Notes: generated from the letters alone by a model not told the origin. DNA of 34,562 bases from DATEBA01 sp035288045 (GCA_035288045.1 DATEBA010000077.1:1-34562), one strand, 5' to 3'. Positions 14,940-23,018 are shown, counted from the stretch's first letter. Translations and numbers: made by a program.

Positions 14940-16076
14940 CTACGGGGCATGCCCGCTCCTTTCGAAGCGACCGCCGACGTTGCGGGCGAGACCTCGAAGC
15001 TCGAGCGACAACAGCGTGGCCATCACCTCGGGGAACGCAAGGCCCGTCGAGTCGACGAGGGTGCTCGGCACAACCCGCCCCGCCAGCGTCTCGAGCACCA
15101 GCCGCTCGGTGTCGCTCAGGCCAAGCGGGAGCCGCCGCGCTCCCGGCATCGGGTCGTCGTAGCCGAGGTCGGCGAGCAGGTCGGCGACCCCTCGGATCAT
15201 CGTGGCGCCGTCGCGGATCAGCGCGAGAGGAGCCTCCGCCAGCTCACTTGTCACCGGTCCGGGAACCGCGAACACCGAACGCCCTATCTCGAGAGCGTGC
15301 TCGGCTGTTATGAGCGACCCGCTCCTACCGATCCCCTCCACCACCACGACGGCCTCCGACAGACCGGCCACGATGCGATTGCGTGCCGGGAACCGGAACG
15401 GCTCGGCGGGAACGCCGGGCGCGTACTCGGACACGATCGACCCAGACTCGAGGATGTCTTCCAACATCCGCCTGGAGCCACGCGGGTAAGCGACGTCGAT
15501 CCCGCTCCCGAGCACGGCGATCGTCGTTCCGCCCGCGCGGAGCGAGCCCTGATGCGCGGCCGAGTCGACGCCACGCGCTGCGCCGCTCACGACGCACACC
15601 CCGGCCGCGCCCAGTCCGGAGCCGACCTCGATGGCGAACTCCCTGCCAGCGGGCGAGCAGTTCCGCGCTCCGACCACCCCGATCCTCGGGACCAGCTCCT
15701 CGAGGTTGCGACCGCGCACGAACAGTGCGGCGGGAGGATCGTCGAGGTCGACCAGCCTCGGCGGGTACTCCTCTTCTTCCGGCGTGAGCATCCGTGCGCC
15801 GCAGGCGCCCGCGGCGGCCTCGACCCGTTCGGGCGCGATCCGGGCCGCCCACTCGCGGTCGGCATCGCTGCCCGCGCGACCGGCCTTGATCTCGTCAAGG
15901 CAGGCGCGAGCCGAGCCCTCTCTCCAGGCAAGCGCGTGGACCTCGCGCGGCAGGATCCCTCGGAGCGAAGCCATAACGGCGAGCGCCTTCCGGTTCGCCG
16001 CGCCGTTGGCGAACCCCTGCGGCCAGCCTCGCGGCGGCGGCTCCCGGCTCCTCGCGACCCCGCGATCAACCGGCAC
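14940..16076 (-). CDS. dprA: DNA-processing protein DprA (Smf)
   Basis: DprA binds incoming single-stranded DNA and loads RecA during natural transformation, and is widely conserved even in non-competent bacteria. The 378-residue protein has an N-terminal helical region (about 35-95), a Rossmann-like core with VGARNCSPAGR, SGAARGVDSAAHQGSL, AVLGSGIDVAYP and the FPARNRIVAGLS motif that binds DNA, and a C-terminal winged helix (about 315-370). The GTG start overlaps the comM end by 11 bases; the first 30 or so residues are not conserved, so an internal start is possible. It lies between comM and xerC as in other actinobacteria. Confidence 0.94.
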   Translation of the reverse strand: MPVDRGVARSREPPPRGWPQGFANGAANRKALAVMASLRGILPREVHALAWREGSARACLDEIKAGRAGSDADREWAARIAPERVEAAAGACGARMLTPEEEEYPPRLVDLDDPPAALFVRGRNLEELVPRIGVVGARNCSPAGREFAIEVGSGLGAAGVCVVSGAARGVDSAAHQGSLRAGGTTIAVLGSGIDVAYPRGSRRMLEDILESGSIVSEYAPGVPAEPFRFPARNRIVAGLSEAVVVVEGIGRSGSLITAEHALEIGRSVFAVPGPVTSELAEAPLALIRDGATMIRGVADLLADLGYDDPMPGARRLPLGLSDTERLVLETLAGRVVPSTLVDSTGLAFPEVMATLLSLELRGLARNVGGRFERSGHAP

Positions 16077-17595
16077 GAGCGAGCGATCCGTCGCCTGTTC
16101 CCCGGTACGAAAGCGCCTCCGCCAGGTGCTCCGGTCGCACCCGGTCCTCGCCTACCAGGTCCGCCACCGTCCGCGCCACCTTCAGCGCTCTGTCGAACCC
16201 GCGGCCCGTGAGGGCGAAGGAGTCCACGGCCCGCGCGAGGAGCCGCTCCGCGTCGGTCGTGAGCCTCGCCTCGCGTCGTGCCACCGGACCCGGCAGCTGC
16301 CCGTTGCACGTGACGCCTCCTCCCCGGTAGCGCCGGCGCTGCCGCTCGCGGGCCTCCTCCACCCTGATGCGGATCGCATCCGAAGACTCCCCCGGAGCCT
16401 CGCCGAGCAGCTCCGCCTTCGAGAGCCTGGGGATACCCAGCCGGATGTCGATGCGGTCCACGAGCGGCCCGGAGAGCTTGCTCCGGTAGATCTGGCGGCG
16501 GTGCTCGTCACATCGGCACGCCCGACGCGGGTCGCCGTCGAAACCGCAAGGGCAGGGGTTCGCCGCGGCGACGAGCGTGAACCGCGACGGGAACTCCACC
16601 GCGCCGCCGATTCGCGTGATTACCACCCGGCCGTCCTCGAGCGGCTGCCGCAACCCCTCGATCGCGTCGCGCCGGAACTCGGTTAGTTCGTCCAGGAACA
16701 GCACGCCGTGGTGGGCAAGCGACACCTCGCCCGGTCGCAGGAACCCGCTCCCGCCCCCGAGGAGACCGGCGACCGACGCCGAATGATGGGGCGCGCGGAA
16801 GGGCCTTCCCCCGACCAGCTCTCCCGTGGCCAGGAGTCCGGCGACAGAATGCAGCTGCGTGACCTCGAGCGTCTCCTCCCTGCTAAGCGAAGGCATGATC
16901 GTCGCGAACCGCCGCGCGAGCATCGTCTTGCCGGCGCCGGGCGAGCCGACCATCAGCACGTTGTGACCGCCGGCCGCCGCGACCTCGAGCGCTCGCCGCG
17001 CCTGTCCCTGCCCCCGAACCTCGGAGAAGTCGACCCCTGAGGGTGGAGCGGTCGGGTCGGCGCGCTCGATCTCCGGCGGCGACCATGAGCCGCGAGCGAA
17101 GCCGACCGCCTCGGACAGCGTGGTCGCCGCCACGACGTGGAGTCCCTCTACCAGCGCGGCCTCCGCGCCGTTCGACGCGGGCACGACCACCCCCTCGAGC
17201 CCTGAGCCGGCCGCCGCCAGCGCGACCGACAGCACCCCTGGCGTCGAGACGAGGCCCCCCTCGAGCGACACCTCTCCGGCGAACGCGTAACGACCCAGCC
17301 TCTCGACGGGAACCTGCCGCGACGCCGCAAGCACGCTCATCGCCACGGGAAGGTCCAGCCCCGGGCCGTCCTTCCTGAGATTCCCCGGGGAGAGGTTCAC
17401 AACGATCCGTCGCAGCGGCCACTCGAGCCCGGAACCCTCGACGGCCGCCCGGACGCGACCGCGCGCGTCCTGCACCGCCGCGCCCGGCATCCCGGTGAGC
17501 GCGAGCGACGGGAGCCCCCGACCGATGTGCGCCTCGACCGCGACGCGGTGGCCCCGGACCCCGACCACGGTCACCCCTATGACCCTGCCGTACAC
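16066..17595 (-). CDS. comM: YifB/ComM-family AAA+ ATPase
   Basis: ComM is a hexameric helicase promoting branch migration during integration of transformed DNA; its older name is Mg-chelatase-like protein. The 509-residue product has the N-terminal lon-protease-like fold (about 1-165, with GLPSLALTGMPGAAVQDARGRV and NLSPGNLRKDGPGLDLPVA), Walker A GSPGAGKT (about 220), Walker B LFLDELTEF, the sensor region with the Cys-rich ANPCPCGF and RRACRCDEH segment, and the C-terminal Mg_chelatase_C domain (about 410-505, ALTGRGFDRALKVARTVADL). The GTG start has no clear ribosome binding site; TAGGGT lies 9 bases upstream. Confidence 0.95.
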   Translation of the reverse strand: MYGRVIGVTVVGVRGHRVAVEAHIGRGLPSLALTGMPGAAVQDARGRVRAAVEGSGLEWPLRRIVVNLSPGNLRKDGPGLDLPVAMSVLAASRQVPVERLGRYAFAGEVSLEGGLVSTPGVLSVALAAAGSGLEGVVVPASNGAEAALVEGLHVVAATTLSEAVGFARGSWSPPEIERADPTAPPSGVDFSEVRGQGQARRALEVAAAGGHNVLMVGSPGAGKTMLARRFATIMPSLSREETLEVTQLHSVAGLLATGELVGGRPFRAPHHSASVAGLLGGGSGFLRPGEVSLAHHGVLFLDELTEFRRDAIEGLRQPLEDGRVVITRIGGAVEFPSRFTLVAAANPCPCGFDGDPRRACRCDEHRRQIYRSKLSGPLVDRIDIRLGIPRLSKAELLGEAPGESSDAIRIRVEEARERQRRRYRGGGVTCNGQLPGPVARREARLTTDAERLLARAVDSFALTGRGFDRALKVARTVADLVGEDRVRPEHLAEALSYRGTGDGSLARAG

Positions 17596-17610
17596 CTCGC
17601 GCGGACCCTA
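17596..17610 (-). promoter_or_regulatory. Putative -10 element before comM
   Basis: TAGGGT (17610-17605, minus strand) fits TANNNT and ends 9 bases before the comM GTG, implying a leader of only a few bases. It lies in the 32-base gap after the broken hydrolase gene. No -35 match was found. Confidence 0.35.
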
Positions 17611-17627
17611 GCGCGAGGCAGTGACAG

Positions 17628-18410
17628 TCACGGAGCGAGGAATCGCGTCACCTCATCGGCCAGCATCTTGGGAGCCGTCATCGTCGCCGCGTGTCCCTGC
17701 CCCTCGAGCTTCGACACCCGGGCGTCCGGCAGGGCCGCGCGGACCTTCTCGACCCCCGCGCGGAACGCATCACCGCTCTCCGTACCCAGCAGCAGAAGCG
17801 TGGGTGCCGTCATGTTCGCGAACCGCTCCGGGGAGATCGAGTACCTCGAGTCCGCGCACGACTCCCGCGGCATCGTCCAGGCCAGCGCGACGCGCTCGAG
17901 CCACGTGGGAGAGGCCCTCAGCGCCGCAAGGTCCTCGGGCGAGAGCACCCCCTCCGCCAGGAACACCTCCTCGAGGAGCTTATCCGCCCTTCCTGCCGCA
18001 GCGAGCCGCTCCTGCCTCTCGATCGAGCCCTCCGCGTAGGAGAACGCGACCGGCGGCTCGTACAGCACGAGCTTCCCAACGTTCCTCGTCAGGAGCGACG
18101 CCTCCAATGCGCACGCCCCGCCGAAGGAGTGCCCGAACAGGTGCGCGGGCCCTCCGGTCGCATCGACTACGGCCGCGACGTCCTCGGCCTCGCGATCGAG
18201 CGAGTACTCCGGGCCGTCCCCGCTCTCCCCTCGACCGCGGCGCTACAGCAGGTAGAGCGCGAACGAGGACGAGAGCAGCGGCTCCACGAACCTGAACGAC
18301 CAGTCGGAACCCGTGGTTCCGGCCACCATCACGAGCGGCGGCCCGGTTCCATTGCGCCGGAAGGCGATCCGCGTGCCGTCGCCGGACGTCACGAACTCGA
18401 AGCCAGCCAT
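17628..18410 (-). pseudogene. Alpha/beta hydrolase interrupted by in-frame amber codon
   Basis: Read through, this is a full 260-codon alpha/beta-hydrolase from ATG (18410) to TGA (17628): oxyanion-loop region VAGTTGSDW, nucleophile elbow GHSFGG (Ser about 95), LVLYEPP, an LLLLGTESGD strand end and the catalytic His in GQGHAAT. Codon 56 (18245-18243) is TAG, exactly where relatives have the Asp of the conserved DRRGRG motif (here YLL-stop-RRGRGESGD). There is no frameshift and both sides stay in frame. The part after the stop has no good start ahead of the nucleophile Ser. It may be a recent pseudogene, a sequencing or assembly error (Asp to TAG needs two changes), or a readthrough gene. A purine-rich ribosome binding site (GGGGGGAG) abuts the ATG. 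Substrate unknown. Confidence 0.85.
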
Positions 18411-18449
18411 CTCCCCCCCTCTCGCTGGCTGGAACCCTACTGCAGCGCC

Positions 18450-18806
18450 TCAGAACGCGTCGCGGAAAAGCTCGACGTCGGCCCCCCGCGGGCCGAGGTG
18501 CACGCTCGCGACGTCGAAGCGCACGCGCTCGGGCGAGAGCTCGTGCGCGGCCAGGAACAGCTCGGCGAGCTGCCTCACCTTCCGCTGCTTCGCGGCGGTA
18601 ACCGCCTCGAACCCCCCGCCGAACGCCCCGCCCGATCTCGCCTTCACCTCGCAGAACACGATCAGGTCGTCGCGCCCGGCGACGAGGTCGAGCTCGCCCG
18701 CGCGGCAGCGCCAGTTGCGAGAGAGGAGATCGAACCCCAAACCTCGGTAGAGCGCGGCGGCTGCATCCTCGCCTGCCCGCCCACGTTGGGGACGCGCGTC
18801 GATCAC
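18450..18806 (-). CDS. YraN / UPF0102 family nuclease-like protein
   Basis: A small protein of the UPF0102 (YraN) family with a restriction-endonuclease-like fold; its cellular role is unproven. Visible are GRAGEDAAAALY near the N-terminus and the PD-(D/E)xK-like core AGELDLVAG followed by VFCEVKAR, then RFDVASVHLG. The start is chosen as GTG at 18806 (118 residues) because TAGCGT lies 7 bases upstream, the same leaderless layout as the M23 gene, and because this gives the family's usual N-terminus. An alternative GTG at 18836 would add ten non-conserved residues. It follows rnhB and DUF2469, as usual in actinobacteria. Confidence 0.88.
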   Translation of the reverse strand: MIDARPQRGRAGEDAAAALYRGLGFDLLSRNWRCRAGELDLVAGRDDLIVFCEVKARSGGAFGGGFEAVTAAKQRKVRQLAELFLAAHELSPERVRFDVASVHLGPRGADVELFRDAF

Positions 18807-18819
18807 ACCCGGGACGCTA
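18807..18819 (-). promoter_or_regulatory. Putative leaderless promoter -10 of yraN
   Basis: TAGCGT (18819-18814, minus strand) fits TANNNT and ends 7 bases before the GTG. There is no ribosome binding site in the intervening cccgggt. It supports the shorter of two candidate starts. Confidence 0.4.
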
Positions 18820-18848
18820 GCACGGGGCCGTGACACTCGAGCGACGGG

Positions 18849-19172
18849 TCAAGCGAGCGGGTCGTCCCGGCCTTCGAGGTCGGCCACGTTGACGTCGCGC
18901 CGGGCGAGCTCCTCGACGTTCACGTCTCGCCGGGTCATCACGCGCACCTTCGTCACGAAGCGCGCGGGCCGGAACATGTCCCAGACCCAGGCGTCCGAGA
19001 GCTCGGCCTCGACCCATCCGTCCTCGCGCGATGTCACGCTCACCTGGTTCGCGAGGTAGAAGCGCCTCTCGGTCTCAACCGCGTAGGAGAACATCGGGAG
19101 CACGTCCCTGTACTCCCTGTAGAGCTCGAGCTCGCGCTCCTCCTCGAACCGCTCGATCTCCTCGTCGCTCAT
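18849..19172 (-). CDS. DUF2469 family protein (actinobacterial)
   Basis: A 107-residue acidic protein of DUF2469, a family restricted to Actinomycetota and of unknown function, normally next to rnhB. Family landmarks are ELELYREYRDVLPMFSYAVE, TERRFYLAN and DAWVWDMFRPARFV. The C-terminus is unusual: the ten-residue unit RRDVNVEELA is followed by RRDVNVADLE and then GRDDPLA, a tandem duplication also visible as an imperfect 30-base repeat at about 18882-18941. The ATG overlaps the rnhB stop (ATGA), so the two are coupled. Confidence 0.93.
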   Translation of the reverse strand: MSDEEIERFEEERELELYREYRDVLPMFSYAVETERRFYLANQVSVTSREDGWVEAELSDAWVWDMFRPARFVTKVRVMTRRDVNVEELARRDVNVADLEGRDDPLA

Positions 19173-19801
19173 GCTCTCCCATCATCCCACGCCGGGCCCA
19201 CGCCCTTGAAGCTCAGCCGGTGGATCGGAGTCGGCCCGAGGCGCTCCAGCGCTGCGAAGTGCTCCGCCGTCCCGTAACCCCGATGTCGGTCGAAGCCGAA
19301 CTGAGGGAAACGGCGGTGGAGACGGTCCATCGCGCGGTCGCGGACGACCTTGGCAACTACCGAGGCCGCGGCGACCGAGGCGGTCACGGCATCGCCCTTC
19401 TTGATCGAAAGGGCCGGAACACGCAGCCGCGGGACCGACCATCCGTCGGAGAGGACGTAGTCCGGGGGCACTGGAAGCGACCGAACCGCTCTACGGAGAA
19501 GCGCGAGGTTCATCCGGTGCAGCCCCCGCCGGTCGATCGTCGCCGGAGCCGCTCGGCAGACGGACACCGCGGTAGCCCCAGCGAGGATCCGCTCGTAACA
19601 CACCTGGCGCTGGGCTGGGGAAAGCACCTTGCTGTCTGCCAGTCCGTCGAGCTCGAACCACTCGGGCAGGATCACCGCGGCCGCCACCATCGGGCCGGCC
19701 AGCGCCCCTCGCCCGGCCTCGTCGACGCCGGCGATGCGCGAGAAGCCCTGCTCCCGCAGGCTCCTCTCGTAGCGTCCTAGGTCGAGGATCCGCTCAACCA
19801 C
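19169..19801 (-). CDS. rnhB: Ribonuclease HII
   Basis: RNase HII removes single ribonucleotides and RNA primers from DNA. The 210-residue protein has the GVDEAGRG motif (Asp27, Glu28), LSDGW with Asp119 and the VVRDR Asp, the four acidic residues that bind the two metal ions, and the characteristic ASVVAKVVRDR and HRGYGTAEH segments. The GTG start lies inside the end of lepB (25-base overlap in another frame); no other start is available before the conserved core, so the overlap is real. Confidence 0.95.
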   Translation of the reverse strand: MVERILDLGRYERSLREQGFSRIAGVDEAGRGALAGPMVAAAVILPEWFELDGLADSKVLSPAQRQVCYERILAGATAVSVCRAAPATIDRRGLHRMNLALLRRAVRSLPVPPDYVLSDGWSVPRLRVPALSIKKGDAVTASVAAASVVAKVVRDRAMDRLHRRFPQFGFDRHRGYGTAEHFAALERLGPTPIHRLSFKGVGPAWDDGRA

Positions 19802-20508
19802 GCGACCCGGGAAGGCGGCCAGACGACCACGAACGCCTCCCCTACCACCTTGTCTGCCGGAACGTACCCCAGTCCGAAGCGCGAATCCGCCGAAACGAGT
19901 CTGTTGTCGCCCAGGACCGCCAGCATCCCCTCGGGAACCACCTGGATGGGGAAGGACCTCGTGTCGAGTGGGCGCTTGACGTACGGCTCGGGGACGCGCT
20001 CCCCGTCAACGTACAGACGCCCGTCTCGGATCTCCCATGTCTCCCCCTCAAAGGCGATCACGCGCTTGATGAAGTCTTCGTGCGCCGGCCTGGCGAACCC
20101 GAGGCCCTCGGTCAACCAGTCAACGAACCTGCCGACGGGTCCGGGATCGTCCTCGGTCTCGGTCGGATCCTCGAAGACGACGACGTCGAAGCGCTGGATG
20201 TCGCCGAACGTGTAGACGAGCTTGTTCACGAGCACGCGGTCGCCCACCCGGAGTGTCGGAACCATCGACCCCGAGGGTATGAAGAAGGCCTGGACGACGA
20301 AGGTCCTGAGCACCAGCGCTACCACGAAGGCGACGACGACGATCTCGACGGCGTCCCGGACGATGCGACGCACACGAGATGAAGAGCGCGGCCGCTTCTT
20401 CGGCTCGTCTGCCAGGACGGTGCGGCGATCGGGACCGGTGCGGGAGGGTCGCTCGGTCACGGCGCGCCCGGGCGCCGGCTCCCAAGGACCCGGCGGCCGG
20501 TCGGCCAC
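19777..20508 (-). CDS. lepB: Signal peptidase I
   Basis: Type I signal peptidase cleaves signal peptides from exported preproteins on the outer face of the cytoplasmic membrane. The 243-residue protein has a basic, disordered N-terminus (1-48), one transmembrane helix (about 53-70), catalytic Ser81 (IPSGSMVPTL), catalytic Lys148 (DFIKRVIA) and the later family boxes (VPEGMLAVLGDNRLVSADSR). GTG start, with AGGAG 6 bases upstream and only two bases after the rplS stop. Export clients in this window include the M23 peptidase and the beta-propeller protein. Confidence 0.96.
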   Translation of the reverse strand: MADRPPGPWEPAPGRAVTERPSRTGPDRRTVLADEPKKRPRSSSRVRRIVRDAVEIVVVAFVVALVLRTFVVQAFFIPSGSMVPTLRVGDRVLVNKLVYTFGDIQRFDVVVFEDPTETEDDPGPVGRFVDWLTEGLGFARPAHEDFIKRVIAFEGETWEIRDGRLYVDGERVPEPYVKRPLDTRSFPIQVVPEGMLAVLGDNRLVSADSRFGLGYVPADKVVGEAFVVVWPPSRVAWLSGSST

Positions 20509-20510
20509 CC

Positions 20511-21032
20511 TTACTCCTGGTCCCCGGCGGCGGACGGCCCTTCGGCCGCTTCGGCCTCCTCCGGGGCCGGCTCTTGCTCGGTCTCGCCGACCGGCTCTTC
20601 TTCCGCGACCTGGATCTCGGAGGGCCCCTCCTCCGGCTCCGCCTCGTCGACCTCTGGCCGGACGGCCGCGGCTAGAAGCTCCTCCTCCGTCAGCCGGCGC
20701 TCCCGGATCCGGGCCTTCTTACCCTTTCGCTCGCGGAGGTAGTAGAGCTTGGCGCGCCTCACGTGCCCTCGCGTCACGACCTCGAGCCTGGAGATGGAGG
20801 GCGAGTGCAAGGGGAAGGTTCGCTCCACGCCGATCCCGAAGCTCACCTTGCGCACGGTGAAGGTCTCGCGGAGACCTCCCCCTTGCCTCCGGATCACGAC
20901 GCCCTGGAAGACTTGGATGCGCTCGCGGCCGGCCTCCGCGACTCGGACGTGCACCTTTACTGTGTCACCGGGCCGGAACTCCGGCAGGTCGGCGCGCAGG
21001 AAGGACTTCTCGACGAGATCGACTGGGTTCAT
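20511..21032 (-). CDS. rplS: Large ribosomal subunit protein bL19 with acidic tail
   Basis: L19 sits at the 30S-50S interface near the L3/L14 contact. Residues 1 to about 117 are canonical (GDTVKVHVRV, FQGVVIRRQGGG, SFGIGVERTFPLHSP, RAKLYYLRERKGKKARI). A Glu/Ala/Pro-rich acidic tail of about 55 residues follows (PEVDEAEPEEGPSE..., ending AAGDQE), beyond the usual length of about 115. The ATG at 21032 has GAGGG 8 bases upstream and starts the conserved MNPVDLVEK; an ATG five codons earlier has no ribosome binding site. Order trmD-rplS-lepB-rnhB is standard. Confidence 0.96.
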   Translation of the reverse strand: MNPVDLVEKSFLRADLPEFRPGDTVKVHVRVAEAGRERIQVFQGVVIRRQGGGLRETFTVRKVSFGIGVERTFPLHSPSISRLEVVTRGHVRRAKLYYLRERKGKKARIRERRLTEEELLAAAVRPEVDEAEPEEGPSEIQVAEEEPVGETEQEPAPEEAEAAEGPSAAGDQE

Positions 21033-21068
21033 GGCGGGAGCCCTCATGATAGCAGTGGCGTTGCGCCC

Positions 21069-21734
21069 CTATTCCAGCAGGTCGGGGCGGTTGCGGCGCG
21101 TCTTCTCGCGGGCGGCGTCCCGCCGCCAGCGCTCGATCTCGACGTGATCGCCCGAGAGCAGCACGTCCGGTACCTTCATGCCGCGGAACGTCGCTGGGCG
21201 CGTGTAGTGCGGGTGGTCGAGGAGTCCATCCTCGAACGACTCGCGCTCGAGGGACTCCCCGCGCCCGACAACGCCGGGCACGAGTCGCGATACCGCCTCG
21301 AGGAGGACGAGCGCGGGTACCTCGCCGCCGGAGAGCACGTAATCGCCGATCGAGACCTCCTCGGCCGGCAGGCCCTCGGCCACGCGCTCGTCGACGCCCT
21401 CGTACCGCCCGGAGATCAGCACGAGCCACGGCTCTCGCGCCAGCTCGCGCGCGAGCGCCTGGTCGAGCCGGCGCCCGGCCGGCGACAGCAGGATCATGCG
21501 CTTGGCACCCTCTCCGAGCGACTCGACCGCAGCGAAGACGGGCTCCGGCTTCATGACCATCCCCGGCCCGCCGCCGTAGGGCTCGTCGTCCACTTGCCGC
21601 CGATCCTCGGCGAAGTCGCGGATGTCGATCACTCGCACATCCAAAGTCCGCACCCGTATCGCCTTGCCGAGCAGGCTCTCCCGGAGGGGACCATCGAAGA
21701 TGCCGGGGAAGATGGTCAATATCTCCACGCGCAC
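21069..21734 (-). CDS. trmD: tRNA (guanine37-N1)-methyltransferase
   Basis: TrmD methylates G37 of tRNAs reading CNN codons, preventing +1 frameshifting. The 221-residue SPOUT-class enzyme has the N-terminal ILTIFPGIF, the YGGGPGMVMKPEP loop, ISGRYEGVDER and the SAM-binding trefoil knot with SIGDYVLSGGE, followed by the C-terminal DNA/tRNA-binding helical domain (RPATFRGMKVPDVLLSGDH). The GTG start lacks a ribosome binding site and is preceded 6 bases upstream by TAGCCT, a leaderless-type -10, even though the gene lies between rimM and rplS. Confidence 0.96.
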   Translation of the reverse strand: MRVEILTIFPGIFDGPLRESLLGKAIRVRTLDVRVIDIRDFAEDRRQVDDEPYGGGPGMVMKPEPVFAAVESLGEGAKRMILLSPAGRRLDQALARELAREPWLVLISGRYEGVDERVAEGLPAEEVSIGDYVLSGGEVPALVLLEAVSRLVPGVVGRGESLERESFEDGLLDHPHYTRPATFRGMKVPDVLLSGDHVEIERWRRDAAREKTRRNRPDLLE

Positions 21735-21746
21735 GGTCGCAGGCTA
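21735..21746 (-). promoter_or_regulatory. Putative leaderless promoter -10 of trmD
   Basis: TAGCCT (21746-21741, minus strand) fits TANNNT and ends 6 bases before the trmD GTG, which has no Shine-Dalgarno. The 81-base gap after rimM is the widest inside this gene run and also holds a hairpin, consistent with a new transcription start. Confidence 0.45.
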
Positions 21747-21798
21747 GCAGCGGCCGGGTGCGGCGGCCCCGCAGCGAGCGATCCATCGGCGCCGGGTC

Positions 21799-21817
21799 GA
21801 GAGCGGGATCCGCTCTC
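21799..21817 (-). terminator. Hairpin at the rimM stop codon
   Basis: A perfect 8-bp stem (GAGAGCGG with CCGCTCTC) encloses a 3-base loop and overlaps the rimM stop codon. There is no U-tract, so it could be a factor-dependent or partial terminator, or an RNA-stability element separating rimM from trmD. Confidence 0.35.
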
Positions 21818-22328
21818 AGGGCTCCTCGGGCGTCGTGAGACCCGGTAGGTCCCGCACGACGATCCGCTTTCCCCGCACGTCGACGGAGACGAGCACGTCC
21901 TCAAGCACCGGTATCAATGTCTCCGCCTCGCTGCTCTTTGCGACCCACACATCGTTGGCAGGCGTGAAGAGGACCTCGGTGAGCGTCCCCAGGGCACGGC
22001 CAGAGTCGGTGACAACCTGACACCCCTGGACCTCGTGGGGCCACCAGGACCCCTCGGGCAGCTCGGGAAGCATCGTCTCCGGGACGACGAGGAAACGTCC
22101 GCGGAGCTGCTCCGCGAGCGTGCGGTCGCCGATCTCGCGGAACAGCACGAGCAGCCGCCCGCCGTGCGGTCGGGCGGACTCCACGGTTAGCGCCCTGCCG
22201 TCCTCGAGGTACACGGCGGAGCCGACTTCGAAGCGCTCGGGGTTCTCGGAGAGGACGTGTACCGCGACCTCTCCCCTCACCCCGTGCGACCGGGCCACCC
22301 TGCCGACGACGATGGTCGGCTCATCCAT
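21816..22328 (-). CDS. rimM: Ribosome maturation factor RimM
   Basis: RimM binds S19 and assists assembly of the 30S head. The 170-residue protein has the N-terminal beta-barrel (VVGRVARSHGVRGEVAVHVL, LEDGRALTVES, GDRTLAEQLRGRFLVV) and a C-terminal PRC-barrel domain (LGTLTEVLFTPANDVWVAK, LIPVLEDVLVSVDV). The ATG directly abuts the khpA stop. The ending GLTTPEEP runs into the hairpin noted at its stop. Confidence 0.95.
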   Translation of the reverse strand: MDEPTIVVGRVARSHGVRGEVAVHVLSENPERFEVGSAVYLEDGRALTVESARPHGGRLLVLFREIGDRTLAEQLRGRFLVVPETMLPELPEGSWWPHEVQGCQVVTDSGRALGTLTEVLFTPANDVWVAKSSEAETLIPVLEDVLVSVDVRGKRIVVRDLPGLTTPEEP

Positions 22329-22577
22329 CTACTCGGGTTTCGGCTCGACGTCCACTATCTCGACATGCGCGTGGAGCCCCCTACGCACCGCTGAGGCGCG
22401 AACGACTGAGCGGATCGCGCGGGCGATCCGGCCACTGCGCCCGATCACCTTTCCCATGTCGTCCGGTGCGACGCGGAGCTTGTACACGAGGCCGCGGTCG
22501 TCCTCCCCCTCCGTCACCTCGACGGCGTCGGGGTCGTCGACGAGCTCGCGGGCGAGGAACTCGACGAGCTCCTTCAC
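22329..22577 (-). CDS. khpA: KH-domain RNA-binding protein KhpA
   Basis: An 82-residue single KH-domain protein (formerly YlqC/UPF0109). In other Gram-positives KhpA pairs with KhpB/Jag and binds many RNAs. The KH motif with its GxxG loop is MGKVIGRSGRIARAIRSVV. The GTG start overlaps the rpsP stop (GTGA), so its synthesis is coupled to S16; this rpsP-khpA-rimM-trmD order is conserved. Confidence 0.95.
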   Translation of the reverse strand: MKELVEFLARELVDDPDAVEVTEGEDDRGLVYKLRVAPDDMGKVIGRSGRIARAIRSVVRASAVRRGLHAHVEIVDVEPKPE

Positions 22578-23008
22578 GCCTCGCTCGAACCCTCCTCCGC
22601 AGGCGGCGCCTCGGCGGCGGGCGCGGGCGGCGCCTCGGCGGCGGGCACTTCGGCGGGCACGGCCTCCTTCGCCTGGGCCTTCTTGGACTTCTTCGCCGCG
22701 GCGGGCTTGGGCGCCCGTTCCTGCTTCACGAGCCCCACCGCGCTCGGGCGCTCGGCGGCGAACTTGTCCCAGATGCCGGCCTTCGAGAGCAGGTTCAGAA
22801 CCGACTCGGACGGCTGCGCGCCGACACGGAGCCAGTGGATCGCCCGTTCCTCGTCGATCTCGATCAGCGAGGGATCTTCGAGCGGGTGGTACTTGCCGAT
22901 GTTCTCGATGAAGCGGCCGTCGCGCGGGCTGCGCTGGTCGGCCACGACCACGCGGTAGAAGGGGCGTTTCTTCGCCCCCATCCGCATCAACCTGATCCTA
23001 GTGCTCAT
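22574..23008 (-). CDS. rpsP: Small ribosomal subunit protein bS16 with Ala/Pro/Glu tail
   Basis: S16 is an early 30S assembly protein. Residues 1 to about 88 are canonical (IRLMRMGAKKRPFYRVVVAD, RDGRFIENIGKYHPLED, WLRVGAQPSESV). A tail of about 55 residues follows, first Lys/Ala-rich (KPAAAKKSKKAQAKEA), then Ala/Pro/Glu-rich (about ending EEGSSEA). Family length is about 80-90, though long tails occur in actinobacteria. The ATG is 10 bases past the ffh stop, with a GAGAGG ribosome binding site. Confidence 0.96.
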   Translation of the reverse strand: MSTRIRLMRMGAKKRPFYRVVVADQRSPRDGRFIENIGKYHPLEDPSLIEIDEERAIHWLRVGAQPSESVLNLLSKAGIWDKFAAERPSAVGLVKQERAPKPAAAKKSKKAQAKEAVPAEVPAAEAPPAPAAEAPPAEEGSSEA

Positions 23009-23018
23009 CCGGTTCCTC

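Noticed and set aside
17619..17631. GTGACAGTCAC palindrome at the end of the hydrolase pseudogene
   Set aside because: A single-base centre cannot form a hairpin, and one isolated 11-base palindrome is too weak to call an operator.
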